The notes beneath the pieces are model-generated. The model saw nothing but the letters and a program-made list of their open reading frames with translations, was not told where the DNA came from and searched no databases. From Sphingomonas sp. PP-CE-3G-477 (GTDB lineage: Bacteria > Pseudomonadota > Alphaproteobacteria > Sphingomonadales > Sphingomonadaceae): a DNA stretch of 64,000 nt. The position numbers and the translations under genes were made by a program. Positions 57,014 to 64,000 of this stretch are shown piece after piece. Position 1 is the stretch's first letter. Each line of letters starts with the position of its first letter. The stretch covers positions 186,001 through 250,000 of the forward strand of contig NZ_QAOF01000002.1 in the NCBI RefSeq assembly GCF_003050745.1. The letters are read 5' to 3'.

Positions 57014-57930
57014 AGGCCAACTCGATCCTCGATACGATCGGCAACACGCCGCACGTCCGCCTGTCGAAGCTGTTCCCCGAATCCGAAGTCTGGGTGAAGT
57101 CCGAGCGTTCGAACCCCGGCGGGTCGATCAAGGACCGCATCGCCCTCGCTATGATCGAGGCGGCCGAGAAGGACGGCCACCTTCAGCCTGGCGGCACGAT
57201 CATCGAGCCGACCAGCGGCAACACCGGCATCGGCCTTGCGCTTGTCGCCGCGGTGAAGGGATACAAGATCGTTCTCGTCATGCCTGAGAGCATGTCGATC
57301 GAACGCCGTCGCCTGATGCTCGCATACGGTGCGACATTCGACCTGACCCCGCGCGAGAAGGGCATGAAGGGCGCGATCGAGCGCGCGAAAGAACTGGTCG
57401 AGCAGACGCCCGGCTCGTGGATGCCGCAGCAGTTCGAGAATCCTGCGAACATCGCCGTGCATGTCGCTACGACCGCACAGGAAATCCTCGCCGACTTCCG
57501 CGATACGCCGATCGACGTGATCATCACCGGCGTCGGCACCGGCGGTCACATCACCGGCGTCGCCGAAGCGCTGAAAAAAGAATGGCCATCGCTGAAGGTG
57601 TATGCGGTCGAACCCGCCGCCTCGCCGGTCATCGCCGGGGGCCAGCCCGGGCCTCACCCAATCCAGGGCATCGGCGCAGGCTTTATCCCGGTGAACCTTC
57701 ATACCCAGGCACTCGACGGCGTGATCGAGGTCGACGCCGCGGTGGCCAAGGACATGGCGCGTCGATCGGCGACCGAAGAGGGCATGCTGGTCGGTATCAG
57801 CTCGGGCGCGACGCTCGCAGCGATCCTTCAGAAGCTGCCCGATCTGCCTGACAACGTTCGGGTTCTCGGATTCAACTACGACACCGGCGAGCGCTATCTG
57901 TCGGTCCCGGACTTCCTGCCCGAACAGTGA
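57010..57930 (+). CDS. cysK: Cysteine synthase A
   Basis: PLP enzyme that joins O-acetylserine and sulfide into cysteine. The 306-residue product has the cofactor Lys in NPGGSIKDR, the [10 protein letters not shown] substrate loop and GTGGHITG for PLP phosphate. It is coupled to the MFS gene (ATGA) and to the cell-wall hydrolase (GTGA). This three-gene unit is not a known pathway. Confidence 0.96.
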   Translation: MKANSILDTIGNTPHVRLSKLFPESEVWVKSERSNPGGSIKDRIALAMIEAAEKDGHLQPGGTIIEPTSGNTGIGLALVAAVKGYKIVLVMPESMSIERRRLMLAYGATFDLTPREKGMKGAIERAKELVEQTPGSWMPQQFENPANIAVHVATTAQEILADFRDTPIDVIITGVGTGGHITGVAEALKKEWPSLKVYAVEPAASPVIAGGQPGPHPIQGIGAGFIPVNLHTQALDGVIEVDAAVAKDMARRSATEEGMLVGISSGATLAAILQKLPDLPDNVRVLGFNYDTGERYLSVPDFLPEQ

Positions 57931-59249
57931 AGACCGATCTTCCCGCGCGCGGCATCAACGTGCTGCGCGCCACCCTCGTCGGTATTTCCGCGCTGGCGAT
58001 CGTCGGGCCTGCGCTGGTCGTCGCCAACGCGCCGACGATCGTCCACGTGTCGAAGCGGGTCAAACTCCCGCCCGGTCGGGTCGTGCCGCAAGCCGAAGTG
58101 CCTGAGGTCGAACCCGTCAAGTTCGTCGATCTCAGCCCCGATGACGCGAGTGCGTTCAACGCGACGGTGCCGTTCTCGACCGATCCCAACCCGGCGGCCC
58201 GACCGTTCCGCTTTGCCGGCGGCCCGGACGATCTGGCGCGCGCGACCGACTGCATGGCGGCAGGCATCCTCTACGAGGCCGGCGACGACACGCTCGGCGA
58301 GCGCGCGGTCGCGCAGGTCGTGCTCAACCGCCTGCGCCACCCGGCCTTTCCAAAGACCGTGTGCGGGGTTGTTTTCGAAGGGCAGGACCGTTCGACCGGC
58401 TGCCAGTTCAGCTTCAGCTGCGACGGCGCGCTCACTCGCTGGCATCCGACCGACGACGCCTGGCGTCGCGCGCGCGAAGTTGCGGCCGCTTCACTGTCGG
58501 GGGTGGTGTTCAAGCAGGTCGGCTATGCGACGCACTACCATACCGACTGGGTGGTGCCGTACTGGCAGTCGAGCCTCGACAAGATCACCGCGGTGAACAC
58601 GCATCTGTTCTTCCGCTGGTCGGGCTGGTGGGGCACGCCGCCTGCGTTCGGCCGTCACCCGGAGACGGTCGAGCCGGTCATCGCGCAACTCGCCGAGCTG
58701 TCGGATGCGCACAAAACCGGCGCTGCTTTAGCTGAGGCGGATGCCGCGATGGCAGAGGCTTCGATCGCGATGGGGTTTGGGCCCGTTACCGAGACGACAC
58801 CTGCTCCCGCGGTGCCAGTCGATGGCGATACGATCCTCGTAGCCCTGCCCCGTGGCCAGACCGCCGACGGACTTACTGCGCTTGCGGCTCAAGCGTGTGG
58901 AGACAAGCCGTTCTGCCGGTACATGGCGTGGACGGACGGCAGCAAGGCGGCGACGTCGCTCCCGCTGGCACCCGCCCAAACCGCCGCGCTCAGTTTCAGT
59001 TATCTGCGGGATCGGGCCAGCGGCTACGAGAAGTCGCTCTGGAACTGCCGCCAGTTCAAGCGCGCCGACCCCGCTCAGTGCGTGAAGGTCCAGGCGACGT
59101 TGACTGCGTTGCCGGTACCGGTTGTTGCCCCGCCGGGCTCGGTTCCCGCGACGGTCGAACTGGATGGCGTACGGCGCAAGCCCACCGCAACCACTTCGCC
59201 TCCTATGACTACGGTTGCGCAGACGCCAGCCACCGCTAGGCCCAAATAG
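57927..59249 (+). CDS. Exported cell-wall hydrolase with SleB-like domain
   Basis: 440-residue exported enzyme, starting from a GTG (57927) overlapping the cysK stop. A signal anchor ([18 protein letters not shown], about 17-34) precedes a SleB-type hydrolase domain (about 105-225): [25 protein letters not shown] (Glu catalytic candidate), CQFSFSCDG and [13 protein letters not shown]. SleB family members act as lytic transglycosylases or amidases. The last about 190 residues are Ala/Pro-rich with Cys pairs and are not recognised. A palindromic element follows. Confidence 0.85.
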   Translation: MKTDLPARGINVLRATLVGISALAIVGPALVVANAPTIVHVSKRVKLPPGRVVPQAEVPEVEPVKFVDLSPDDASAFNATVPFSTDPNPAARPFRFAGGPDDLARATDCMAAGILYEAGDDTLGERAVAQVVLNRLRHPAFPKTVCGVVFEGQDRSTGCQFSFSCDGALTRWHPTDDAWRRAREVAAASLSGVVFKQVGYATHYHTDWVVPYWQSSLDKITAVNTHLFFRWSGWWGTPPAFGRHPETVEPVIAQLAELSDAHKTGAALAEADAAMAEASIAMGFGPVTETTPAPAVPVDGDTILVALPRGQTADGLTALAAQACGDKPFCRYMAWTDGSKAATSLPLAPAQTAALSFSYLRDRASGYEKSLWNCRQFKRADPAQCVKVQATLTALPVPVVAPPGSVPATVELDGVRRKPTATTSPPMTTVAQTPATARPK

Positions 59250-59260
59250 CCGCTAAGCCC

Positions 59261-59391
59261 CGTTCGTGCCGAGTAGAGACCGAGTAGCCCGCAGGGCGTA
59301 TCGAGGGCTCATATCGAGGTACAATCACCGCCCGGTCTTGTCCTTCGATACGCGCTCTCTACAAGCTCGATCGCTACTCGGGACGAACGGG
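59261..59391. repeat. Palindromic intergenic element (CCGTTCGT...GAGTAG type)
   Basis: The outer arms CCGTTCGTGCCGAGTAG (59261-59277) and CTACTCGGGACGAACGG (59375-59391) pair at 16 of 17 positions, with more inverted pieces inside (GTATCGA and TCGATAC). It is unlike the CCCC families. It lies at the convergent 3' ends of the cell-wall hydrolase and the acyl-CoA dehydrogenase. Confidence 0.82.
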
Positions 59392-59454
59392 TGGGTTTGG
59401 TAGTGCTTATTCGGGATAGGCGGCGGACCGCTCCGACAATCCGCCCCCATCCGA

Positions 59455-61257
59455 TCAGGCCGCCATGAACATCTCGGGCGGCAGCGCCATCAGCGACTCC
59501 GCCCCACCCTCGATCTTCCGACGCAGCGCGCCTGCATCCGGCAGGATCCGCTCGGCGTAGAAGCGCGCCGTCACCAGCTTGGCGTCGAGGAACGCAGCCT
59601 CGCCCTCGCCCGCCGCCTTCAACTTCGCGGCCGCGACCGCCATCCGCAGCCACATGACGCCGACCGCGACGATCCCCATCAGGTGCATGTAGCTGACCGC
59701 GCCCGCGCCGACGTTCTCGGGGTTCTTCATGCCGTTCGCCATGAACCACATCGTCGCCGCCTGAAGCTGGCCGTTCGCCTTCTCCAGCGCCTCGGCAAAC
59801 GCTGCGGTCGCCGGATCAGCCTTCGCCGCGGCGACGTCGTCCGCCACCAGCTTGAATAATGCCTGGATCCCGCGCCCGCCGTTCTGCGCGAGCTTGCGCC
59901 CGACCAGGTCCATGGCCTGGACGCCGTTGGTGCCCTCGTAAATCATCGCGATCCGGGCATCGCGGACATATTGCTCCATGCCCCATTCGGCGATGTAGCC
60001 GTGGCCACCGTAAACCTGCTGAGCGTTGGTCGCGATCGCATAGCCCATGTCGGTGCCATAGCCCTTGATGACCGGGGTCAGCAGGCTGATGATGTCGCCG
60101 GCAAGCTGGCGCTCTTCCTCGGTCTCGGCGTGATGCTCGAGATCGGCCTGGAGCGCGGTCCACAGGATCAGCGCGCGCAGGCCCTCGGTCAGCGACTTGC
60201 CCTCCATCAGCATGCGGCGGATGTCGGGATGGACGAACAGCGTGTCCGCCTTCTCCTGCGGCTCTTTCGGCCCGGTCAGCGCGCGGCCCTGGCGACGGTC
60301 CTGCGCGTACTGGACGGCGTTCTGGTACGCGACCTCGGCCACGCCGAGACCCTGCAAGCCCACGCCGAGACGTGCGGCGTTCATCATGATGAACATCGCG
60401 GCAAGGCCCTTCATCTCCTCGCCGACGAGCCAGCCGGTCGCCGAATCATAGTTCATCACGCAGGTCGAATTTGCGTGAATTCCCATCTTGTGCTCGATCG
60501 ACCCGCAGGTGACGCCATTGCGCGCACCCAACGAGCCGTCTTCCTCGACGATGAACTTCGGCACCACGAACAGCGAGATGCCCTTCGAGCTGTCCGGCGC
60601 ACCCGGCGTCTTGGCTAGCACGAGGTGGATGATGTTCTCGGTCAGATCATGCTCGCCCGACGAAATGAAGATCTTGGTGCCGGTGATCGCGTACGAACCG
60701 TCCGCCTGCGGCTCGGCCTTGGTGCGGATCAGGCCGAGATCGGTGCCGCACTGCGGCTCGGTCAGGTTCATGGTGCCGCCCCATTCGCCCGACACCATCT
60801 TCGGCACGTACATCGCCTTCTGGGCGTCCGAGCCCTTGGCGATCAGCGCGGCGATCGCGCCGTGCGTGAGCCCTGGATACATCGCGAACGCCATGTTCGA
60901 CGAGATCATGTATTCCTGGAACGCGGTCGAGACGACGTGCGGCATCCCCTGTCCGCCATATTCGGGCTGGTTCCCGAGCGTCGCCCAGCCGCTCTCGACA
61001 TACTGCTTATACGCTTCCTTGAAGCCGTCCGGCGTCGTCACCGAGCCATCCTCATGCCGCGTGCAACCCTGCTGGTCGCCCGACAGGTTGAGCGGGAACA
61101 GCACTTCGGCGACGAACTTGCCGCCTTCTTCGAGCACCGCATCGACGACGTCGGGCGAGGCCGCGTCGAAGCCGGGAAGGTTATTGTAGCGATCGAGATC
61201 GACGACATGCTCGAGGACGAAACGCGTGTCGCGGACGGGGGGCGTATACTGGGGCAT
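59455..61257 (-). CDS. Acyl-CoA dehydrogenase, large form
   Basis: 600-residue FAD-dependent dehydrogenase of the long FadE/DmdC-like group, acting in fatty acid or related acyl-CoA oxidation; chain length is unknown. Domains: N-terminal helices, the FAD sheet with LTEPQCGTDLGLI, GTKIFISSG and HKMGIHANST, then the C-terminal helices with YEGTNGVQAMDLVGRKL and an extra about 150-residue tail typical of the group. Its start lies three bases past the MerR regulator stop, so the regulator probably controls it. Confidence 0.92.
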   Translation of the reverse strand: MPQYTPPVRDTRFVLEHVVDLDRYNNLPGFDAASPDVVDAVLEEGGKFVAEVLFPLNLSGDQQGCTRHEDGSVTTPDGFKEAYKQYVESGWATLGNQPEYGGQGMPHVVSTAFQEYMISSNMAFAMYPGLTHGAIAALIAKGSDAQKAMYVPKMVSGEWGGTMNLTEPQCGTDLGLIRTKAEPQADGSYAITGTKIFISSGEHDLTENIIHLVLAKTPGAPDSSKGISLFVVPKFIVEEDGSLGARNGVTCGSIEHKMGIHANSTCVMNYDSATGWLVGEEMKGLAAMFIMMNAARLGVGLQGLGVAEVAYQNAVQYAQDRRQGRALTGPKEPQEKADTLFVHPDIRRMLMEGKSLTEGLRALILWTALQADLEHHAETEEERQLAGDIISLLTPVIKGYGTDMGYAIATNAQQVYGGHGYIAEWGMEQYVRDARIAMIYEGTNGVQAMDLVGRKLAQNGGRGIQALFKLVADDVAAAKADPATAAFAEALEKANGQLQAATMWFMANGMKNPENVGAGAVSYMHLMGIVAVGVMWLRMAVAAAKLKAAGEGEAAFLDAKLVTARFYAERILPDAGALRRKIEGGAESLMALPPEMFMAA

Positions 61258-61260
61258 GGT

Positions 61261-61713
61261 TTATCCTTGGTTGTCCTGGGCGCGGCTCACTTCGAGGAGG
61301 GCCACGAAACTGGTGAGTTCGTCGATGGCAAGATCGATGTCGCGCTTCTGCGCGGTCAGCAGCGCGATCCGCGCCTGACTGCGCTCGATCACGACCTGGC
61401 GCTGCGCACGGCGGCCATCGCCGAGATCGTAGAGGTCGATCATCTCGCGGATCTCGCCGAGGCTGAACCCGACACGCTTGCCGCGCAGGATCCACGCGAG
61501 ACGCGCGCGGTCGCGGTGTGAATAGATGCGCTGGGTCCCGCGACGTTCGGGCGCAATCAGGCCCTCGTCCTCGTAGAACCGGAGAGCCCGCGCGGTGACG
61601 TCGAACTCGGCCGACAGGTCGGAGATCGTGAAGCTCTCGCGATCATGCCGCGGCTCGATCACCGCGTAGGATTGCGGGGTCGCCTGCAATCGAGGGGATG
61701 CTTGTGTCGCCAT
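61261..61713 (-). CDS. MerR-family regulator of the acyl-CoA dehydrogenase
   Basis: 150-residue MerR-type activator: a winged helix FTISDLSAEFDVTARALRFYEDEGLI (about 28-53), then a coiled-coil (about 100-140) but no metal-binding cysteine cluster. It resembles the fatty-acid/leucine catabolism branch (LiuR, PsrA relatives). It lies directly upstream of the acyl-CoA dehydrogenase on the same strand, three bases apart, so self- and operon-regulation is likely. Confidence 0.87.
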   Translation of the reverse strand: MATQASPRLQATPQSYAVIEPRHDRESFTISDLSAEFDVTARALRFYEDEGLIAPERRGTQRIYSHRDRARLAWILRGKRVGFSLGEIREMIDLYDLGDGRRAQRQVVIERSQARIALLTAQKRDIDLAIDELTSFVALLEVSRAQDNQG

Positions 61714-61745
61714 CCCCGGAGAAATAACTCTCGTTTACGTCAACG

Positions 61746-62231
61746 TCAATTGCCGCAAAGCAACTTTCCCTTCGTCGACCGCAGCGTCGCAGCCTCCGAT
61801 CGCGATTCGCTGAGCCGGTTGACGGTCAGTGCCGCGAGCGACGCGCGGCCAGTACAGAGGGACTCGCAGGCTTCGGGGACTTCGGCGGGAAACACGATGC
61901 GATCGCCGTCGAAGCGTGCGTCGAACTTGCACGCACCGAACGCGAGCTTGAGCGCGTCGCCTGCTCGCTCCACGGTTCCCGACGCGGCGCACGCCTGGTC
62001 CTCGCCATAGTCGACGCTGACGCCGACCCGCGCGATCTTATCGTTGCTGACGACGCAGATGCGGTCCGTATCGCGCGCCCACGACCCCTGCAGAGGCGCG
62101 TTCGGGTCGGACACGATCCCGGCCGTCTCGGCCGCAGCTTCGAGCCGAGCCCCCGCGCTGTCCGCCACAGCAGTCGTCGGCTCCGGCCCACACCCGCCGA
62201 GCATGAGCGCGAGCAGCAGCAAGCGCTTCAT
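61746..62231 (-). CDS. Lipoprotein of unknown function
   Basis: 161-residue lipoprotein (signal LMLGGC, lipidated Cys about 14). The mature part has about six cysteines in a regular pattern (DRICVV, DQACAA, GACKFD, EACESLC, LLCGN), suggesting a disulphide-bonded fold. I do not recognise the family. The ATG at 62231 overlaps the hisI stop by four bases, so translation is coupled, although the two are functionally unrelated. Confidence 0.72.
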   Translation of the reverse strand: MKRLLLLALMLGGCGPEPTTAVADSAGARLEAAAETAGIVSDPNAPLQGSWARDTDRICVVSNDKIARVGVSVDYGEDQACAASGTVERAGDALKLAFGACKFDARFDGDRIVFPAEVPEACESLCTGRASLAALTVNRLSESRSEAATLRSTKGKLLCGN

Positions 62232-62590
62232 TCGGCCGGCACCAGTCTGCCCCCTTCGATCCGCCGGAAGAAGCACGTCCGCTCGCCGGTATGGCACGCC
62301 GGCCCCGCCGCATCGGCGATCACCCACACCGCATCCTGGTCGCAATCGATCCGAAGCTCGGCGACGCGAAGCACGTTCCCCGACGTCTCACCTTTCTTCC
62401 AGAGCTTTTCCCGACTGCGCGACCAGAAATGCGCTTCGCCGGTCGCCTGCGTTTCCGCCAGCGCCTCCGCATTCATGTGCGCGACCATCAGTACGTCGCC
62501 CGATACGCGATCGGTGACGACCGCGGTCAGGAGGCCGGCGGAATCGAATTTCGGATCGAGCGTCAGGCCCGTGTCGCGGCTGTGTGTCAT
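62228..62590 (-). CDS. hisI: Phosphoribosyl-AMP cyclohydrolase
   Basis: Zinc-dependent third step of histidine biosynthesis, without the HisE domain. The 120-residue product (ATG 62590) has [12 protein letters not shown], the metal-binding [10 protein letters not shown] and [11 protein letters not shown] motifs. In-frame codons beyond 62590 lie antisense to purF and are rejected. It is divergent from purF with about 120 bases between. Confidence 0.93.
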   Translation of the reverse strand: MTHSRDTGLTLDPKFDSAGLLTAVVTDRVSGDVLMVAHMNAEALAETQATGEAHFWSRSREKLWKKGETSGNVLRVAELRIDCDQDAVWVIADAAGPACHTGERTCFFRRIEGGRLVPAE

Positions 62591-62710
62591 GGCCTGGATA
62601 TACCCGAAACCCGGCCCGATGCGACCAGCGGCGCGCAATGTTATTACAAACAGGCGACAAGCCGGCGATCCGCTCGTATAGGGCAGCTTCCGCACGACGT
62701 GAGAACCGGC

Positions 62711-64000
62711 ATGCTGACGACAAACCCTTATGATGACGACAAACTCCGCGAAGAATGCGGGGTGTTCGGCGTTTCGGCCACCGATGGCGCAGCCGCGCTC
62801 GTAGCCTTGGGGCTGCACGCGTTGCAGCACCGCGGGCAGGAAGCTGCCGGGATAACCACCTTCGACGGTGCCAATTTTCACACCCACCGCGCAATGGGTC
62901 ATGTCGCGGGCAATTTCGACCGCGACGACGTGATCCGCTCGCTGCCAGGCACCGTCGCCTGCGGCCATGTCCGCTATTCGACGACCGGCGAGACCGCGCT
63001 GCGCAACGTCCAGCCGCTCTATGCCGAGCTGTCGACCGGTGGCTTCGCGATCGCGCATAACGGCAACATCTCGAATGCGATGCGCTTGCGGCGTGAGCTC
63101 GTCCGTCGCGGCTCGATCTTCCAGTCGACCAGCGATACCGAGACGATCATCCATCTCGTCGCGACCTCGAACTACCGCACGCTGCTCGATCGGTTCATCG
63201 ATGCGCTGAAGCAGATCGAAGGCGCCTATTCGCTGATCGTGATGACGCCCGAGGGCATGATCGCCTGCCGCGATCCGCTCGGCATCCGCCCCCTCGTCAT
63301 GGGCAAGCTCGGCGACGCGGTGATCTTCGCCTCGGAGACGGTCGCGCTCGACGTGGTCGGCGCCACCTTCGTCCGCGCGATCGAGCCGGGCGAGCTGGTC
63401 ATCGTCCAGGGCTCGGAGATCCGCTCGATCCGCCCGTTCGCGCTGATGGCGGCGCGGCCGTGCATCTTCGAATGGGTGTATTTCTCGCGCCCCGATTCGA
63501 TCGTCGACGATCACTCAATCTATTCGGTCCGCAAAGCGATCGGCGCGCAGCTCGCGATCGAATCGCCGGTCGATGCCGATCTCGTCATCCCGGTCCCCGA
63601 TTCGGGCACGCCGGCGGCGATCGGCTATGCGCAGCAATCCGGCATCCCGTTCGAGCTCGGCATCATCCGCTCGCACTATGTCGGCCGCACGTTCATCTCA
63701 CCGGGTGACAAGGTCCGCCATCTCGGCGTCAAGCTCAAGCACAACGCCAACCGTGCGCTGATCAAGGGCAAGCGCGTCATCCTCGTCGACGATTCGATCG
63801 TCCGCGGCACCACCTCGCTCAAGATCGTCGAGATGATGCGCGAAGCCGGTGCTGCCGAAGTGCACATGCGGATCGCGAGCCCGCCGACGCGGCATTCCTG
63901 CTTCTACGGCGTCGACACGCCCGAGCGCGAGAAGCTGCTCGCGGCCAAGCTCGATCTCGGCGGCATGACCGGCTTCATCCACGCCGACAGCCTCAACTTC
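62711..64000 (+). CDS. purF: Amidophosphoribosyltransferase (partial, C-terminus beyond window)
   Basis: First step of purine synthesis: PRPP plus glutamine gives phosphoribosylamine. From ATG 62711 the frame is open for 430 codons to the right edge. The N-terminal glutamine amidotransferase nucleophile is Cys16 (REECGVFG), so a 15-residue propeptide is probably removed. The phosphoribosyltransferase domain shows the PRPP loop [14 protein letters not shown] (about residues 355-370). It is cut by the window, not broken. Along with purM/purN it is one of three purine genes here. Confidence 0.95.
   Translation, partial: MLTTNPYDDDKLREECGVFGVSATDGAAALVALGLHALQHRGQEAAGITTFDGANFHTHRAMGHVAGNFDRDDVIRSLPGTVACGHVRYSTTGETALRNVQPLYAELSTGGFAIAHNGNISNAMRLRRELVRRGSIFQSTSDTETIIHLVATSNYRTLLDRFIDALKQIEGAYSLIVMTPEGMIACRDPLGIRPLVMGKLGDAVIFASETVALDVVGATFVRAIEPGELVIVQGSEIRSIRPFALMAARPCIFEWVYFSRPDSIVDDHSIYSVRKAIGAQLAIESPVDADLVIPVPDSGTPAAIGYAQQSGIPFELGIIRSHYVGRTFISPGDKVRHLGVKLKHNANRALIKGKRVILVDDSIVRGTTSLKIVEMMREAGAAEVHMRIASPPTRHSCFYGVDTPEREKLLAAKLDLGGMTGFIHADSLNF

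Overview
The window is a 64 kb piece of chromosome from a GC-rich alphaproteobacterium, most probably a Sphingomonadaceae member (Sphingomonas-like). This placement rests on gene order and gene content, not on a database search. The supporting blocks are dusB-ntrB-ntrC; fused ispDF; a pckA / chvI-chvG-hprK-rapZ-EIIA-HPr block; lptD-surA-pdxA-rsmA next to pepA-holC-ndk; an hdaA gene; a ratA/COQ10-like gene behind lipA; and a pyruvate dehydrogenase E1 beta subunit with an N-terminal lipoyl domain. I see no tRNA, rRNA, insertion sequence, prophage, CRISPR array or plasmid function. Nearly all the DNA is coding, with many 1-14 base start/stop overlaps.

Layout. 1-3354: ntrC (cut by the left edge), ntrB, dusB. 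3446-7903: ispDF, a secreted protein, pncC/cinA, ratA-like, lipA, ppk2. 7900-12900: an APC permease, aspS, rnd, an I78 inhibitor lipoprotein. 12932-18525: a minus-strand run of DUF2066 protein, hdaA, ppk1, ppx. 18587-21231: purM, purN, a YjbR protein and a membrane protein. 21396-24449: GNAT, ndk, holC, pepA. 24587-30314: lptD, surA, pdxA, rsmA. 30434-35604: a TPR protein, rsmB, guaB, an SPFH protein and NfeD. 35732-41838: pckA diverging from the ChvGI/regulatory PTS cluster. 41965-46930: a SpoU-type methyltransferase, an L,D-transpeptidase, a lipoprotein, a SulP transporter, DUF488. 46989-52942: trmFO, an EF-hand protein, a squalene/phytoene synthase-like protein and three Tad-type pilus genes. 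52982-64000: pdhB, pdhA, an MFS exporter, cysK, a cell-wall hydrolase, acyl-CoA dehydrogenase with a MerR regulator, a lipoprotein, hisI and purF (cut by the right edge).

How the genes work together. Three enzymes of polyphosphate metabolism (ppk2, ppx, ppk1) lie within 10 kb, and two of them sit directly behind hdaA, the protein that inactivates DnaA. This may tie phosphate stores to replication control. The ChvI/ChvG two-component system, HPr kinase, RapZ, EIIA and HPr form a regulatory (non-transporting) PTS next to the gluconeogenic gene pckA. Envelope functions recur: LptD, SurA, L,D-transpeptidase, SleB-type hydrolase and ChvG.

The least ordinary content is in the gaps. At least eleven palindromic intergenic elements of several sequence families occupy gene ends. 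In two places (holC and the SpoU methyltransferase) the edge of such an element supplies the ribosome binding site and could hide it in a hairpin. A structured leader lies upstream of sulP, and an unlinked set of three Tad genes includes a von Willebrand A protein and a pilin-like protein with calcium-loop motifs. I did not find a clearly new defence or mobile system.
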